NCBI GenBank assembly: GCA_963971285.1
Contig: OZ020262.1
Coordinates: 7,163,036 to 7,227,035 of the forward strand
Length of the DNA: 64,000 bases
Direction: 5' to 3'
Origin: Astropecten irregularis
Taxonomy: Eukaryota; Echinodermata; Asteroidea; Paxillosida; Astropectinidae
This document shows positions 57,501 to 64,000 of this stretch, piece by piece. Position numbers and translations under genes: made by a program. Numbering within the stretch: position 1 is the stretch's first letter; every line of letters starts with the position of its first letter. The notes under the pieces were generated by a model that was not told the DNA's origin, made no database searches, and saw only the letters and a list, made by a program, of their open reading frames with translations.

Positions 57501-60500
57501 GATAACCAGATCCTGCCTTGATGTAAGGACAGAGACTCCAAGGAGAGTGAAGTTCCTAGCCTTTTGGAGACTTGACAGAAAGGGAGGAAGAAGGTACTGA
57601 GGAAAAAAGCTTGTGCCTGGCTAAATTTGGTTCCTACGAGATTAACTTGTCAAGGATAGCTTTCAAATTGCCTTGTTCAAGATAGAAGAGGTTTGTCTTT
57701 CCAAGACTCAAAGACCTCCTAAAAAAACATGGTATCAATACTTCAGACACTTCCAACTCTAGAAACATCCGAAATCTTGTTTTCCTGTAAAGAAACAGTT
57801 TCATGGAGGCTGACCTTGAGAAAGACCTTCTGGTGGCCCATCTGCCAGTCCTGGTTGCCCAGGTGAGCCTGACAGATCTTGGTGGAGGCTGCTTTGCAGT
57901 TCTCTTTGTGGGACGGCTGGATGCCATTGACCAGCATCCGGTATCGGTCGATGAACTCCTTGAAGGTGTGGCGGATCGGGTAGCCGGCTCGTCGGATCCT
58001 GGACATCGAAGTCAAATAATCATCAATAATTTAGCATAAAGGTAAAATTCATAAGATTTTGATGACAGATTCTGATAAAAAGTAAGACTTGGGCAAAATT
58101 TGTGAAATAAGTTTGAGAGGGTTATCTCTAAGTGACGAAAGAACCGGAGACTTACCTAATGGTTTCCATCATCCCGGAGTATCGCAGCTGCCTCACGACC
58201 AATTCCCGCTCAAACTCCTTTTGAAACAAAGAGAAGGCCAATCCCAAATAAAGTTACATTTTGGAAGACTTGAATTCATTTTCATTTTTGGGCGGATAGA
58301 GAAAGTGGGAGGAGATAGCAACTTTTATCAATTTGTTGCCACCGTGAAAACTTGACAAGAACCTCATTTCTGAATGGTGGACTTTTGGACTCTCGGTGCT
58401 AATTTATGACGTATGAAAGAGGGAACAGAACAAGTAAATCACTGTATTTACCAAAGTAAGTCCCAGCATGCTTCACAATACTATCCATAGACATCTGGGC
58501 AAACGATATCACTCTAAGACCTTCTGAACTAATAGAGTACACAGCCTCAGATTCTTTGACCAAATTCCAGACTTTAAGTCTGCTACTTTTGTGTTGAATC
58601 CCTTGCCAATTCAAAAACAGTGATGGAGTATGAGCTTGGGATTATTGATAATGATTGATAGGTAGGCTATCGTGAAGGATTCCCAAACATGCAGACAAAT
58701 GTCAATGGGAATGTGCCCGCGAGACTGTCATCATCGGTCAAGCTTACCCGCGGTCTCTTGTGCTCGTTGGGCTTGATGCAGCGCACAAAGAACGGCTGGC
58801 ACTGGCTGAGAGTGTGCATCAGGGCGTCCAGGGACTTCTTGAACTGGGTGCCCAGAGTCGGCGACTTCTTGCGAGTGTCGCCGCTGAGCTTGATGTCCGT
58901 CTCGAAGAGGCGCCGCAGGAACTTGTTGCCGGCCGTGTCGATGAGCTTCACGAAGTCAGGGCTGAAGGTGTCTCTGTTTTTGTCCAGAAATCCTGACGGA
59001 TGAAAGATGAAACAAGGTTGGAGCTTTAAGGATGAAACTTGTAGGGTTTGTTTGAGATCAAGCTAGAAGCTACTCTCAAGGTAGGACTCCTGGGGATGCA
59101 TGTGAGTCCCACCGACCAGGAATCTAGTGTCTTACCTATTGCCTCATAGTACACGGTGCCCGCAAAGTGGTTGATTCCAAACCGGGTGCTGTGGGCTCCC
59201 GCGGATCGGACGAAGAGAGGGTTGCGTCCATGCTGCCCGTTCAGCTTATCCAACATGGTCTTATCCGTGCCCTAAAGATAACACAAATCAATAGTTGATG
59301 TCACACTCACTTTATCTTGCAAACAAGTATCACAGTACAAAATGAGACATGCATCTGATTGTATGACCTTTGACCTCGTATGCATACACACGTGACCTCT
59401 GACACTGACCTTAGGAAAGCGGCTCTCTTCGTCCACCAGGGCGATGATGTTCATGGGCTTGGCAGCGATCATATCCAGGGTCTCCTGGTTGTCAACGAAC
59501 TTGATGTGCTGCCACTTGATGCCCTCTCGGTCATACTCTTCCTGTGAGGGTCAAAGGTCAAGGAAAGGTCAAGGAAAGTTCAAGGAAAGGTCAATAAGCT
59601 GTCTGCTAATCTGCAGAAGATCATGGACCTTGGTTGCGGTTTGCTCAGCTCAGCTCGGCAATGAAAAAATTGTTTTTACCTGTTCCAGCTTGAATATGTG
59701 TCTCACAAAGAACTGTTGGAGATTCTCGTTGGCATAGTTGATGCACATCTGTTCAAAACTGGAAAGAAACCAAAAAAGTAGCGAAGTTATAAAATCTGAT
59801 TTGAGAAATTGAATGGCCATAAGAGTTTATGATTTTGGAGTCAGAAAGAATATTTCAATAAAATGGAATCCCAGATGGAGACTTTAAGTGTACTCTGCCA
59901 AAGCTCTACCATCAGAGCTATCCAGTGTTGTCAGTGAATACCTACTGTCAATTATCTCAATAACTAGGTGGTAGTCAAAAGCCTTAACCCATTAACTGCC
60001 ATGAAGTGAGGGATCTCATCCAATCAGATATACATTCGAGAACTTAAAACCATTTACAGTAACTTAGAGAGCACTTAGTAGGATGTAATTGCTGAATGTC
60101 ACAAAGTCAGACTTATAGAAGCTCTGCATATCCTGGGACTCTCTTACCTGTTCTTTCCGAAGTTTTCAAATCCAAAGATGTCGAGGAGGCCGATGCTGAG
60201 TCGATTGTCATTGCGGTCCTCTTGGGGTCTGAAGGTGGCCTCGTTGAGCTTGGTGACGATCCAGATGAACATGCGGCCGTAGATGGCCTTGACCAGGGCA
60301 TCCCGCATGTCGGTGGCCTTGTGTCGACTGACCGGGGAGATGATGACCTCTCCTTGGGCCGTGGTGGACTTGGTGGTCAGGGCTTCTTCCAGGGCACGCT
60401 GGTTTATCTACAAAAAGATAAATCAAATGAGCACACAATGAGCAATGAGATAATGTAATGCAGGAAGTCTTTGCTTGTGGTTCTGCAAAGAACTAAAGGT

Positions 60501-63500
60501 GTAACTCAAAAGTTCTCTGATTATGTTCAAGAGAGAGAATGCTACCCTGGACTTTGTAGTATTAATACTATTGCAGTAACATAAATACTTCCAAGTTCCG
60601 CTTCAGAACTGAAGACATTTATCCCACTTCTGACACCAAAAAGCTTCTATAGCATTCAAGATCAACTAATGCCTTCTCTCATGAGATACACTAATCCCAC
60701 TTCTGACACCACAAAAGGGCCATGACTGCACGTACCTCCAGGAGCTTTGAGATTCTGCCTGTCTCCAAGTGACTCCGGAAGCCTGTTGCGTCCAGGTTGG
60801 CCGTCTCGATGGCTTCGTAGTCGATGTTGCCGAAGTGCAAGATGGCAGCCAGCAGCCTCATAATGTCCCAAATTTCGTTCTCGCTGAATGTCAGGATCTT
60901 CATGGCCGAGCGGATGTCGGCGAACTCCTTCTTGTCGTTGCGACCATCGCACGTAATACAGTTGCCCTGGCAACCAACGAGAAAAAGACAATTGCATGAC
61001 CGAGAACTTAAATCCCAAACAGCGGCAATACATTTTCAATCAGAATGTATGATTTAGTTTCATTAATTTCAAATTTGTTGCCAGTTTTCAGAAGTCATTA
61101 ATTCTGATTCCGGTCTCGTGTCACGCCAGTTTCTCTCAGACAGAGTGATGGATGCTTCCCCCATTGAATACCCACCTGTATTAAATAGTTGTAGTCGTCA
61201 GCGTTGCCGAGTTCAAGTTTGCCCTTCTCGTCAGGAGTGAGACCTTCGAGTATGCAGTAGAAGATGTGGTAATTACGTTCATCAGGGAGCTAGAGGGAAT
61301 AAAAGATGAACGAGTCAGATGAATCAGGTCCGGATCCAACCTCCAGAAACATCTGGAGTTGAAGAATTTTAGCATTTGTAGTCAATTTTTCTCTCAGCTA
61401 CATTGCTAAAGAGCACCACTGACTCGACTCACCTGCCCCACCAATCTGGACTTCTCCAAGAGGTACTGGTCGATCTTAGCTCCCTCGATCACGCCCTTGC
61501 TGCTGAAGTGGATGTCGATGTACTTCCCAAACCGACTCGAGTTATCGTTTCGTATCGTCTTTGCATTCCCAAAAGCTACGAGGTGAAACAACAAAAATAG
61601 GAATTGAAGATCTCCTACGGTTGACTAAACTTCCTAGATACTTTGCCTGGAGCTGTCTAGCAAGCATCTGCCGATGCTTCCTTAATCTGCTCCAGTGCTA
61701 CAGTATTCAGAACTGGTGCCCAATCCTTATAGTTTTATCCATCAATTTGTGAAAGAGAAATAATCTGTAAGGAAATGGATTTTGGGAGTACCTTCCATGA
61801 TGGGATTGGATTCGATGATCTGCTGCTCGATCCAGGAGTGCTGTCCGCTGACGGCTGCCAGGAACTGCAGAATCAGCTTGGTGCTCTCAGTCTTGCCCGC
61901 CCCGCTCTCACCGCTACCAGAGAAAAAAACAACCAAACAACCAAGAACGATTAATCATCAAATCGATTGCTGCAATAAAATGAATAAGCTTTCTTCATGA
62001 TTGTATCAATGATTCCTGAATTCTTTTCTCAAATAAAAGCAAGATACTAAGGGGGTTTACGAAACAGAGGCTCAGGCTCCGGCTCCATTTCGTGAATCCA
62101 GTCAAAACTACCAGGTTTCAAAATAGAGGCTTTTGGCTGCAATTCGGAAGTAGATACTCTAGTTTGAAAAAGAAAACAGAGCTTCAGCAGCTTCAATTAA
62201 AAACCACAACCTATATTTTCAGCATAAAGGATGACAGAGCTGGAGCCTGAGCTTCCGTTTCGTACACCCCTAGGATCTATTCCACAACTCCATATTGACG
62301 ACATTTATAATCTGTAACAGCGCCCTCTAGTGTTTTACCTGATGATGACGCACTGGTCACGCTGGCCACGTATCATGCGGTAGTAGGCGTTGTCGGCGAT
62401 GGCGAAGATGTGAGGGGGTAGCTCCCCGATGCGTTTGTCTTTGTACTGGTTTATCTGATCCACATTGTAGATAGGTAGAACTTGGTAAGGATTCACCGCT
62501 ACCAGAATCGAACCTGTAAATGTCTGTATTCAAAACAGCAAATCACACAATTCAACGAGTCAATTTTGGTATGAGAAATGGGTACAGTGGTATCGGAGGT
62601 GAAACTTAACACAGTTTAACACGGAGATGAACTTTGATAGCCAATTTCGTTTCACACAGTAGACTAAAAGCTAGGGAAACTACAACAGGTCTAGGCGAGG
62701 CTTAAGATAACATTTGTTCTTGGTTCAAACTCGCTCCTGGTTTGGAAAAAGCAGGGGAGGACTTACGTATATGAGGTTGTTGTTGTATCTGATGAGAAGG
62801 TTGCGTAGGATGCCGGCTTCGTGGAGGTCGCCCAGCCGGATCATGTCTTCCACTCCCTCCACTGAGGAGATGTGCATGGTACGGAGCTTGGAGGCCACAT
62901 CGCGAGACAGCCAATGGTCCTGGAGTTCAAAAAGTAGGTTGTTAATAAGCTACCAAGCTTCAAGGCTAAGGATGGTGGGGTTTAAGAGCATACTGGTGAA
63001 AATCATCCTGGGTTTGAAGGTAGGTACTTGAATGCCCTTCACATCAACCCTAACCCATCTGCATACCACAGTTTTACCACGCAATGTTTTTCCTATGGAT
63101 AAGTCTGGTATCCTGAATACCACAATATACCACGGTGTGGTTTGTGTGGTAATGCTTGGTTTATGATTCAGTCCCCCTGTGGAGACTGTGATAATGTGTG
63201 GTAAGCAGCTCTGGTCTTGTGTGGTAGGTGCAGAGGGTTAGGGTTAAAGTGAGAGTTCCCTTGAGAGAATCAGACGGTGGAGGTGAGAGACGTCATCCTT
63301 TGGAGAAAGTCGTTGTCTGGTGACAACCTAGAAGATCTCCACCCAACTATAGATGCTCTTACATTAGTCAAATTTCAGAGCACTAACCAACAATGCAGAA
63401 CTCATGTGACTCTTAGTGGATGTCGCGTAGGGGTCTAATTATAGACTTACATTGCCCTCATCGTCCAGTAACTGGAGCTGTCCAGAATCGGCAATCTTCA

Positions 63501-63947
63501 CCGTCGCTCCGATGGGGACCTTCTGATTGCCGCTCTTCCTGGGGTCCTCCAACCACACACAGTCTCCCTGGAATCACAACCAACAAGAAATCATCAAAAA
63601 ATGAAATCTCTCCATTTCAAAACAGGGAGTGGGAATTTTGAATTCGGACGGATGGTTTGACTAAAGCAGGTTTTGAACCTGCAACCCAGGATATTCGAGC
63701 CAGTTGCTCTACCTGTGAATGACCTTCTTCTAGTTATCTTTTCTCAGTGTGCCAATTGGAAGTCACAATAAACATCTTTATTAAAAAAAATTTGTCATTT
63801 TCCTGCAAAAACCACCCAAAATGCTTATAAGACGGGTCTGAGCTTAAAAAAATCACCCAACACAGTTAACTTATACAAAAGTTGCCTGTCAAATGTTTAT
63901 TTCAATGACTACAAAACAATTGAACTGACCTTTGTTAGGATCACCAT
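45490..63947 (-). CDS. MYO7A: Class VII unconventional myosin (MYO7A/crinkled type), complete, 42 exons
   Basis: Actin-based motor for bundled-actin protrusions and adhesion complexes. It starts MVILTKGDCVW like vertebrate myosin VIIa. Motor domain: residues ~60-727, with P-loop GESGAGKT, switch I NDNSSR, switch II DIFGFE and converter [10 protein letters not shown]. Five IQ motifs: ~735-860. Charged helix: ~860-960. First MyTH4: ~990-1,230 ([12 protein letters not shown]); FERM1: ~1,260-1,575; SH3: ~1,583-1,640; second MyTH4: ~1,700-1,850; FERM2: ~1,855-2,177 (ends NNRK-stop). Predicted length is ~2,175-2,180 residues, close to the usual ~2,170-2,215. Intron phases agree at every junction except exon 21/22 (see findings). 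The intron after exon 33 is AT-AC. VIIa rather than VIIb is inferred from remembered similarity, and invertebrates may have an undivided class VII gene. Confidence 0.95.
45577..45932. repeat. AACTCAAA-type satellite filling the last myosin intron
   Basis: Essentially the whole 356-base terminal intron is built of degenerate AAACTCAAA / GAAAACTTG units. On the transcript strand this is TTTGAGTTT-rich and supplies the pyrimidine tract of exon 42. Confidence 0.8.
45933..46052 (-). CDS. MYO7A: Myosin VII exon 41 (FERM2)
   Basis: 40 codons: [20 protein letters not shown], then [21 protein letters not shown] tRNA-derived repeat abuts its acceptor side. Confidence 0.95.
46060..46170 (-). repeat. 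tRNA-derived SINE-like element next to exon 41
   Basis: The minus strand reads GAGTTGGTAGAGCACCGGTA (A-box-like), then CCAGAGGTCGCAGGTTCGAA (B-box GGTTCGAAT), then a CTTTCAGTGACTTGTTTTGT tail. It lacks a full acceptor stem, so it is not called as a tRNA gene. Confidence 0.65.
46276..46359 (-). CDS. MYO7A: Myosin VII exon 40 (FERM2)
   Basis: 28 codons: [20 protein letters not shown] then NLIDPRSK. Confidence 0.94.
46524..46640 (-). CDS. MYO7A: Myosin VII exon 39 (FERM2)
   Basis: 39 codons: [20 protein letters not shown], then [19 protein letters not shown]. Confidence 0.95.
46889..47181 (-). CDS. MYO7A: Myosin VII exon 38 (FERM2)
   Basis: The largest coding exon: [20 protein letters not shown], then [20 protein letters not shown], to [12 protein letters not shown]. 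It ends AAG AGG in phase 0 before GTGAGT. Confidence 0.95.
47771..47857 (-). CDS. MYO7A: Myosin VII exon 37 (FERM2)
   Basis: [20 protein letters not shown] then IRKARPSRE + G; phase 1-1. Confidence 0.94.
48002..48116 (-). CDS. MYO7A: Myosin VII exon 36 (FERM2)
   Basis: [20 protein letters not shown], then [16 protein letters not shown] + G. Confidence 0.95.
48560..48818 (-). CDS. MYO7A: Myosin VII exon 35 (MyTH4-2 end / FERM2 start)
   Basis: [20 protein letters not shown], then [20 protein letters not shown] and [13 protein letters not shown]. Confidence 0.95.
49046..49110. mobile_element. Family D fragment (myosin intron 34)
   Basis: CTTGGAGTTGGGAGGGCCTG, then CGATCCCAGCAGGATCTTTC, TCAAAGCCAAAATGACGAG. 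Confidence 0.65.
49252..49408 (-). CDS. MYO7A: Myosin VII exon 34 (MyTH4-2), AC acceptor
   Basis: After ...CTCTGTAC, reads [14 protein letters not shown], then [20 protein letters not shown] and [12 protein letters not shown] + two bases. The MyTH4 motif [13 protein letters not shown] is intact. Confidence 0.93.
49409..49703 (-). other. U12-type AT-AC intron of the myosin VII gene
   Basis: 295-base intron with donor ATATCCTTT (49703-49695), branch-site-like TTCCTTGAC (49427-49419) and acceptor AC (49410-49409), 11 bases after the branch adenosine. Splicing here restores DAFE-AILKYMG. No GT-AG alternative fits. Confidence 0.88.
49704..49806 (-). CDS. MYO7A: Myosin VII exon 33 (MyTH4-2), U12-type donor
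   Basis: [20 protein letters not shown] to QQACDAFE + G. The following intron starts ATATCCTTT, not GT. No GT gives the conserved continuation, but the AT donor does ([13 protein letters not shown]). Confidence 0.92.
49911..50087 (-). CDS. MYO7A: Myosin VII exon 32 (linker, MyTH4-2 start)
   Basis: 59 codons: [20 protein letters not shown], then [20 protein letters not shown]. EEFxxDxFRPPPKxTLSR is typical of class VII. Confidence 0.94.
50218..50405 (-). CDS. MYO7A: Myosin VII exon 31 (SH3)
   Basis: [58 protein letters not shown]3 signature RGDLIIL...GWxxGxN...GxFP. Confidence 0.95.
50690..51636. mobile_element. 947 bp non-autonomous DNA transposon, 15 bp TIRs, 5 bp TSD
   Basis: CAGAGCTCGACAAAT at 50690-50704 and its exact reverse complement ATTTGTCGAGCTCTG at 51622-51636. 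Flanking duplication TAGCG at 50685-50689 and 51637-51641. Subterminal CTGGTAGCCCACCGG / GGTAGTCCGGCGGGCT segments are related. The interior is CG-rich and has only short open frames without recognisable motifs. Confidence 0.88.
51649..51818 (-). CDS. MYO7A: Myosin VII exon 30 (FERM1 end)
   Basis: [20 protein letters not shown], then [20 protein letters not shown] to DNPDQ + G. The donor GTACGG is followed within 12 bases by the end of a 947 bp mobile element. Confidence 0.94.
52000..52080 (+). repeat. 22 bp tandem repeat
   Basis: Four copies of ATTACCCATGATGCATTGC with variants, ending two bases before myosin exon 29. Confidence 0.85.
52082..52326 (-). CDS. MYO7A: Myosin VII exon 29 (FERM1)
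   Basis: [40 protein letters not shown] to [11 protein letters not shown] + two bases. The intron just beyond begins with a 22 bp tandem repeat (52000-52078). Confidence 0.95.
52424..52594 (-). CDS. MYO7A: Myosin VII exon 28 (FERM1)
   Basis: 57 codons: [20 protein letters not shown], then [12 protein letters not shown] and [13 protein letters not shown]. Confidence 0.94.
52735..52962 (-). CDS. MYO7A: Myosin VII exon 27 (FERM1)
   Basis: 76 codons: [58 protein letters not shown]. Confidence 0.95.
53117..53290 (-). CDS. MYO7A: Myosin VII exon 26 (FERM1 start)
   Basis: 58 codons: [20 protein letters not shown], then [20 protein letters not shown] to FDK. The ubiquitin-like F1 lobe of FERM1. 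Confidence 0.95.
53417..53545 (-). CDS. MYO7A: Myosin VII exon 25
   Basis: 43 codons: [20 protein letters not shown], then [11 protein letters not shown]. Confidence 0.95.
53665..53782 (-). CDS. MYO7A: Myosin VII exon 24 (MyTH4-1)
   Basis: [20 protein letters not shown], then [17 protein letters not shown]. The DEIYCQ/MICKQLTxN motif is diagnostic of MyTH4. Its pyrimidine tract is a 20-base T run (53805-53786). Confidence 0.95.
53786..53805 (+). repeat. A20 homopolymer forming a splice pyrimidine tract
   Basis: Twenty A on the plus strand. On the transcript it is a T20 tract directly before the CAG acceptor of myosin exon 24. Confidence 0.9.
54074..54306 (-). CDS. MYO7A: Myosin VII exon 23 (MyTH4-1)
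   Basis: [20 protein letters not shown], then [20 protein letters not shown] to PEL + two bases. [14 protein letters not shown] is a MyTH4 landmark. Confidence 0.94.
54426..54527 (-). CDS. MYO7A: Myosin VII exon 22 (MyTH4-1)
   Basis: 34 codons, read in phase 0 after [28 protein letters not shown] to KDDGM. In phase 2 it would hit a stop after five codons. Confidence 0.88.
54757..54839 (-). CDS. MYO7A: Myosin VII exon 21 (MyTH4-1); 3' boundary uncertain
   Basis: [20 protein letters not shown], then AQASVAD and two bases before GTAAGC (54756). This strong donor leaves phase 2, but exon 22 must be read in phase 0. A weaker in-phase donor (GTGGCA after 54768) would give ...AQAS-DGKSVM instead. 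Confidence 0.8.
55019..55228 (-). CDS. MYO7A: Myosin VII exon 20 (linker, MyTH4-1 start)
   Basis: 70 codons: acidic [20 protein letters not shown], then [17 protein letters not shown]. Confidence 0.93.
55529..55750 (-). CDS. MYO7A: Myosin VII exon 19 (single-alpha-helix segment)
   Basis: 74 codons, highly charged: [20 protein letters not shown], then [11 protein letters not shown], then [20 protein letters not shown]. Resembles the post-IQ stable helix and linker of class VII. Confidence 0.92.
56100..56306 (-). CDS. MYO7A: Myosin VII exon 18 (IQ 4-5, helix start)
   Basis: [34 protein letters not shown], then the charged [20 protein letters not shown] helix. Confidence 0.93.
56721..56816 (-). 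CDS. MYO7A: Myosin VII exon 17 (IQ 3)
   Basis: 32 codons: [20 protein letters not shown] to RLLRFQ. Confidence 0.93.
57183..57362 (-). CDS. MYO7A: Myosin VII exon 16 (IQ 1-2)
   Basis: 60 codons: [34 protein letters not shown] (IQ1), [20 protein letters not shown] (IQ2). Calmodulin-type light-chain sites. Confidence 0.93.
57815..57998 (-). CDS. MYO7A: Myosin VII exon 15 (converter)
   Basis: [20 protein letters not shown] to [13 protein letters not shown]. This is the converter and the end of the motor domain. Confidence 0.95.
58156..58217 (-). CDS. MYO7A: Myosin VII exon 14
   Basis: A 62-base exon: [20 protein letters not shown] plus two bases. It contains the [11 protein letters not shown] motif across the junction. 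Confidence 0.95.
58748..58992 (-). CDS. MYO7A: Myosin VII exon 13 (actin-binding region)
   Basis: [20 protein letters not shown], then [20 protein letters not shown]. The FVRCIKPNE block is intact. Confidence 0.96.
59136..59271 (-). CDS. MYO7A: Myosin VII exon 12
   Basis: [17 protein letters not shown] to [16 protein letters not shown] + G, upper to lower 50K region. Confidence 0.95.
59410..59541 (-). CDS. MYO7A: Myosin VII exon 11
   Basis: 44 codons: [20 protein letters not shown] to [11 protein letters not shown]. Both flanking introns contain TGACCT/AGGTCA-type repeats (see findings). Confidence 0.95.
59548..59600 (+). repeat. 13 bp AGGTCAAGGAA tandem repeat
   Basis: GGTCAAAGGTCAAGGAAAGG, then TCAAGGAAAGTTCAAGGAA, then AGGTCAATAAG, upstream of the exon 11 acceptor in myosin intron 10. 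The unit contains nuclear-receptor-type half-sites. Confidence 0.8.
59680..59758 (-). CDS. MYO7A: Myosin VII exon 10 (relay)
   Basis: [20 protein letters not shown] then HIFKLEQ, the relay helix. Confidence 0.96.
60148..60407 (-). CDS. MYO7A: Myosin VII exon 9 (switch II)
   Basis: [13 protein letters not shown] to [16 protein letters not shown], ending two bases into a serine. The DIFGFE switch II is intact. Confidence 0.96.
60736..60966 (-). CDS. MYO7A: Myosin VII exon 8
   Basis: 77 codons: [20 protein letters not shown], then [20 protein letters not shown] to ISKLLE. Confidence 0.95.
61176..61289 (-). CDS. MYO7A: Myosin VII exon 7
   Basis: 38 codons, phase 0-0: [16 protein letters not shown] to DDYNYLIQ. 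Confidence 0.95.
61433..61575 (-). CDS. MYO7A: Myosin VII exon 6 (switch I)
   Basis: [20 protein letters not shown], then [18 protein letters not shown]. Switch I is intact; donor GTGAGT. Confidence 0.96.
61792..61913 (-). CDS. MYO7A: Myosin VII exon 5 (P-loop)
   Basis: Completes the serine and gives [20 protein letters not shown] to IESNPIME. The ATP-binding P-loop is intact. Confidence 0.96.
62051..62270. mobile_element. Family C element, near full-length (myosin intron 4)
   Basis: GGGTTTACGAAACAGAGGCT ... AGCTTCCGTTTCGTACACCCC, with the family's internal AAATAGAGGCTTTTGGCTGC segment. A clean two-ended reference copy. Confidence 0.8.
62339..62523 (-). CDS. MYO7A: Myosin VII exon 4
   Basis: Reads [14 protein letters not shown], then [17 protein letters not shown] and DQCVIIS. 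It ends two bases into the serine before the P-loop, with donor GTAAAA. Confidence 0.95.
62767..62919 (-). CDS. MYO7A: Myosin VII exon 3
   Basis: 51 codons, phase 0-0: [20 protein letters not shown] and [12 protein letters not shown], the conserved entry to the motor core. Confidence 0.95.
63451..63567 (-). CDS. MYO7A: Myosin VII exon 2
   Basis: 39 codons, phase 0-0: [20 protein letters not shown] to LQLLDDEGN, the N-terminal SH3-like subdomain. Confidence 0.93.
63930..63947 (-). CDS. MYO7A: Myosin VII exon 1 (start)
   Basis: The ATG (complement of 63947-63945) gives MVILTK before a GTCAGT donor. Only 53 bases of upstream sequence remain in the window, so the promoter and any 5' non-coding exon lie to the right. 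A CTTTAG about 36 bases upstream could be an acceptor for an untranslated first exon. Confidence 0.85.
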
Positions 63948-64000
63948 GGTGATTCCCGCCTTGCGAAGGCAACAAATCCGCTAAAGATCAACTGTGCGTC

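Overview
This is a eukaryotic (metazoan) genomic window. It carries intron-rich genes with canonical GT-AG splice sites, AT-rich introns, and many short dispersed repeats with inverted termini. The gene content and TACATGTA-rich non-coding DNA suggest a marine invertebrate deuterostome. An echinoderm is my best guess, but the species cannot be fixed from the sequence alone. There are three protein-coding genes and no bacterial-type operons.

Layout. (1) Positions 1-16521, minus strand: the 5' part of a PKA-like kinase of the PRKX / Pka-C3 type. Three coding exons (16521-16383, 10321-10153, 564-301) run from the start codon to just past the DFG motif. The rest of the gene lies beyond the left edge. 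Its two long introns (6.1 and 9.6 kb) are full of inverted-repeat elements. (2) 16522-18511: a roughly 2 kb head-to-head interval that must hold the promoters of the kinase and of gene 2. (3) 18512-39473, plus strand: a complete filamin-like gene with 19 coding exons and 1,094 predicted residues. It has three calponin-homology (CH) domains followed by seven filamin immunoglobulin-like repeats. That is the architecture of the Drosophila filamin-like protein jitterbug, not of vertebrate filamins. A serine-rich exon in its large fourth intron (28252-28444) looks like an alternative first exon for an isoform without the actin-binding CH pair. (4) 39474-45489: a convergent, AT-rich tail-to-tail interval with both 3' UTRs. 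(5) 63947-45490, minus strand: a complete class VII unconventional myosin (MYO7A / crinkled type). It has 42 coding exons and about 2,175-2,180 residues: motor, five IQ motifs, charged helix, MyTH4-FERM, SH3, MyTH4-FERM.

Functional theme. Two of the three genes act on actin: an actin crosslinker or scaffold and an actin motor for bundled protrusions. The third is a cAMP-type kinase. They are separate transcription units, and no functional linkage is claimed beyond adjacency.

Most notable observations: a U12-type AT-AC intron in the myosin VII gene (49703-49409); a reading-frame conflict at one myosin exon junction (54757 / 54527); the three-CH filamin with a probable internal promoter; a 947 bp element with 15 bp terminal inverted repeats and a 5 bp target duplication, inserted 12 bp inside a myosin splice donor; a nested inverted-repeat element; and several inverted-repeat families, two of which share internal sequence but have different termini.
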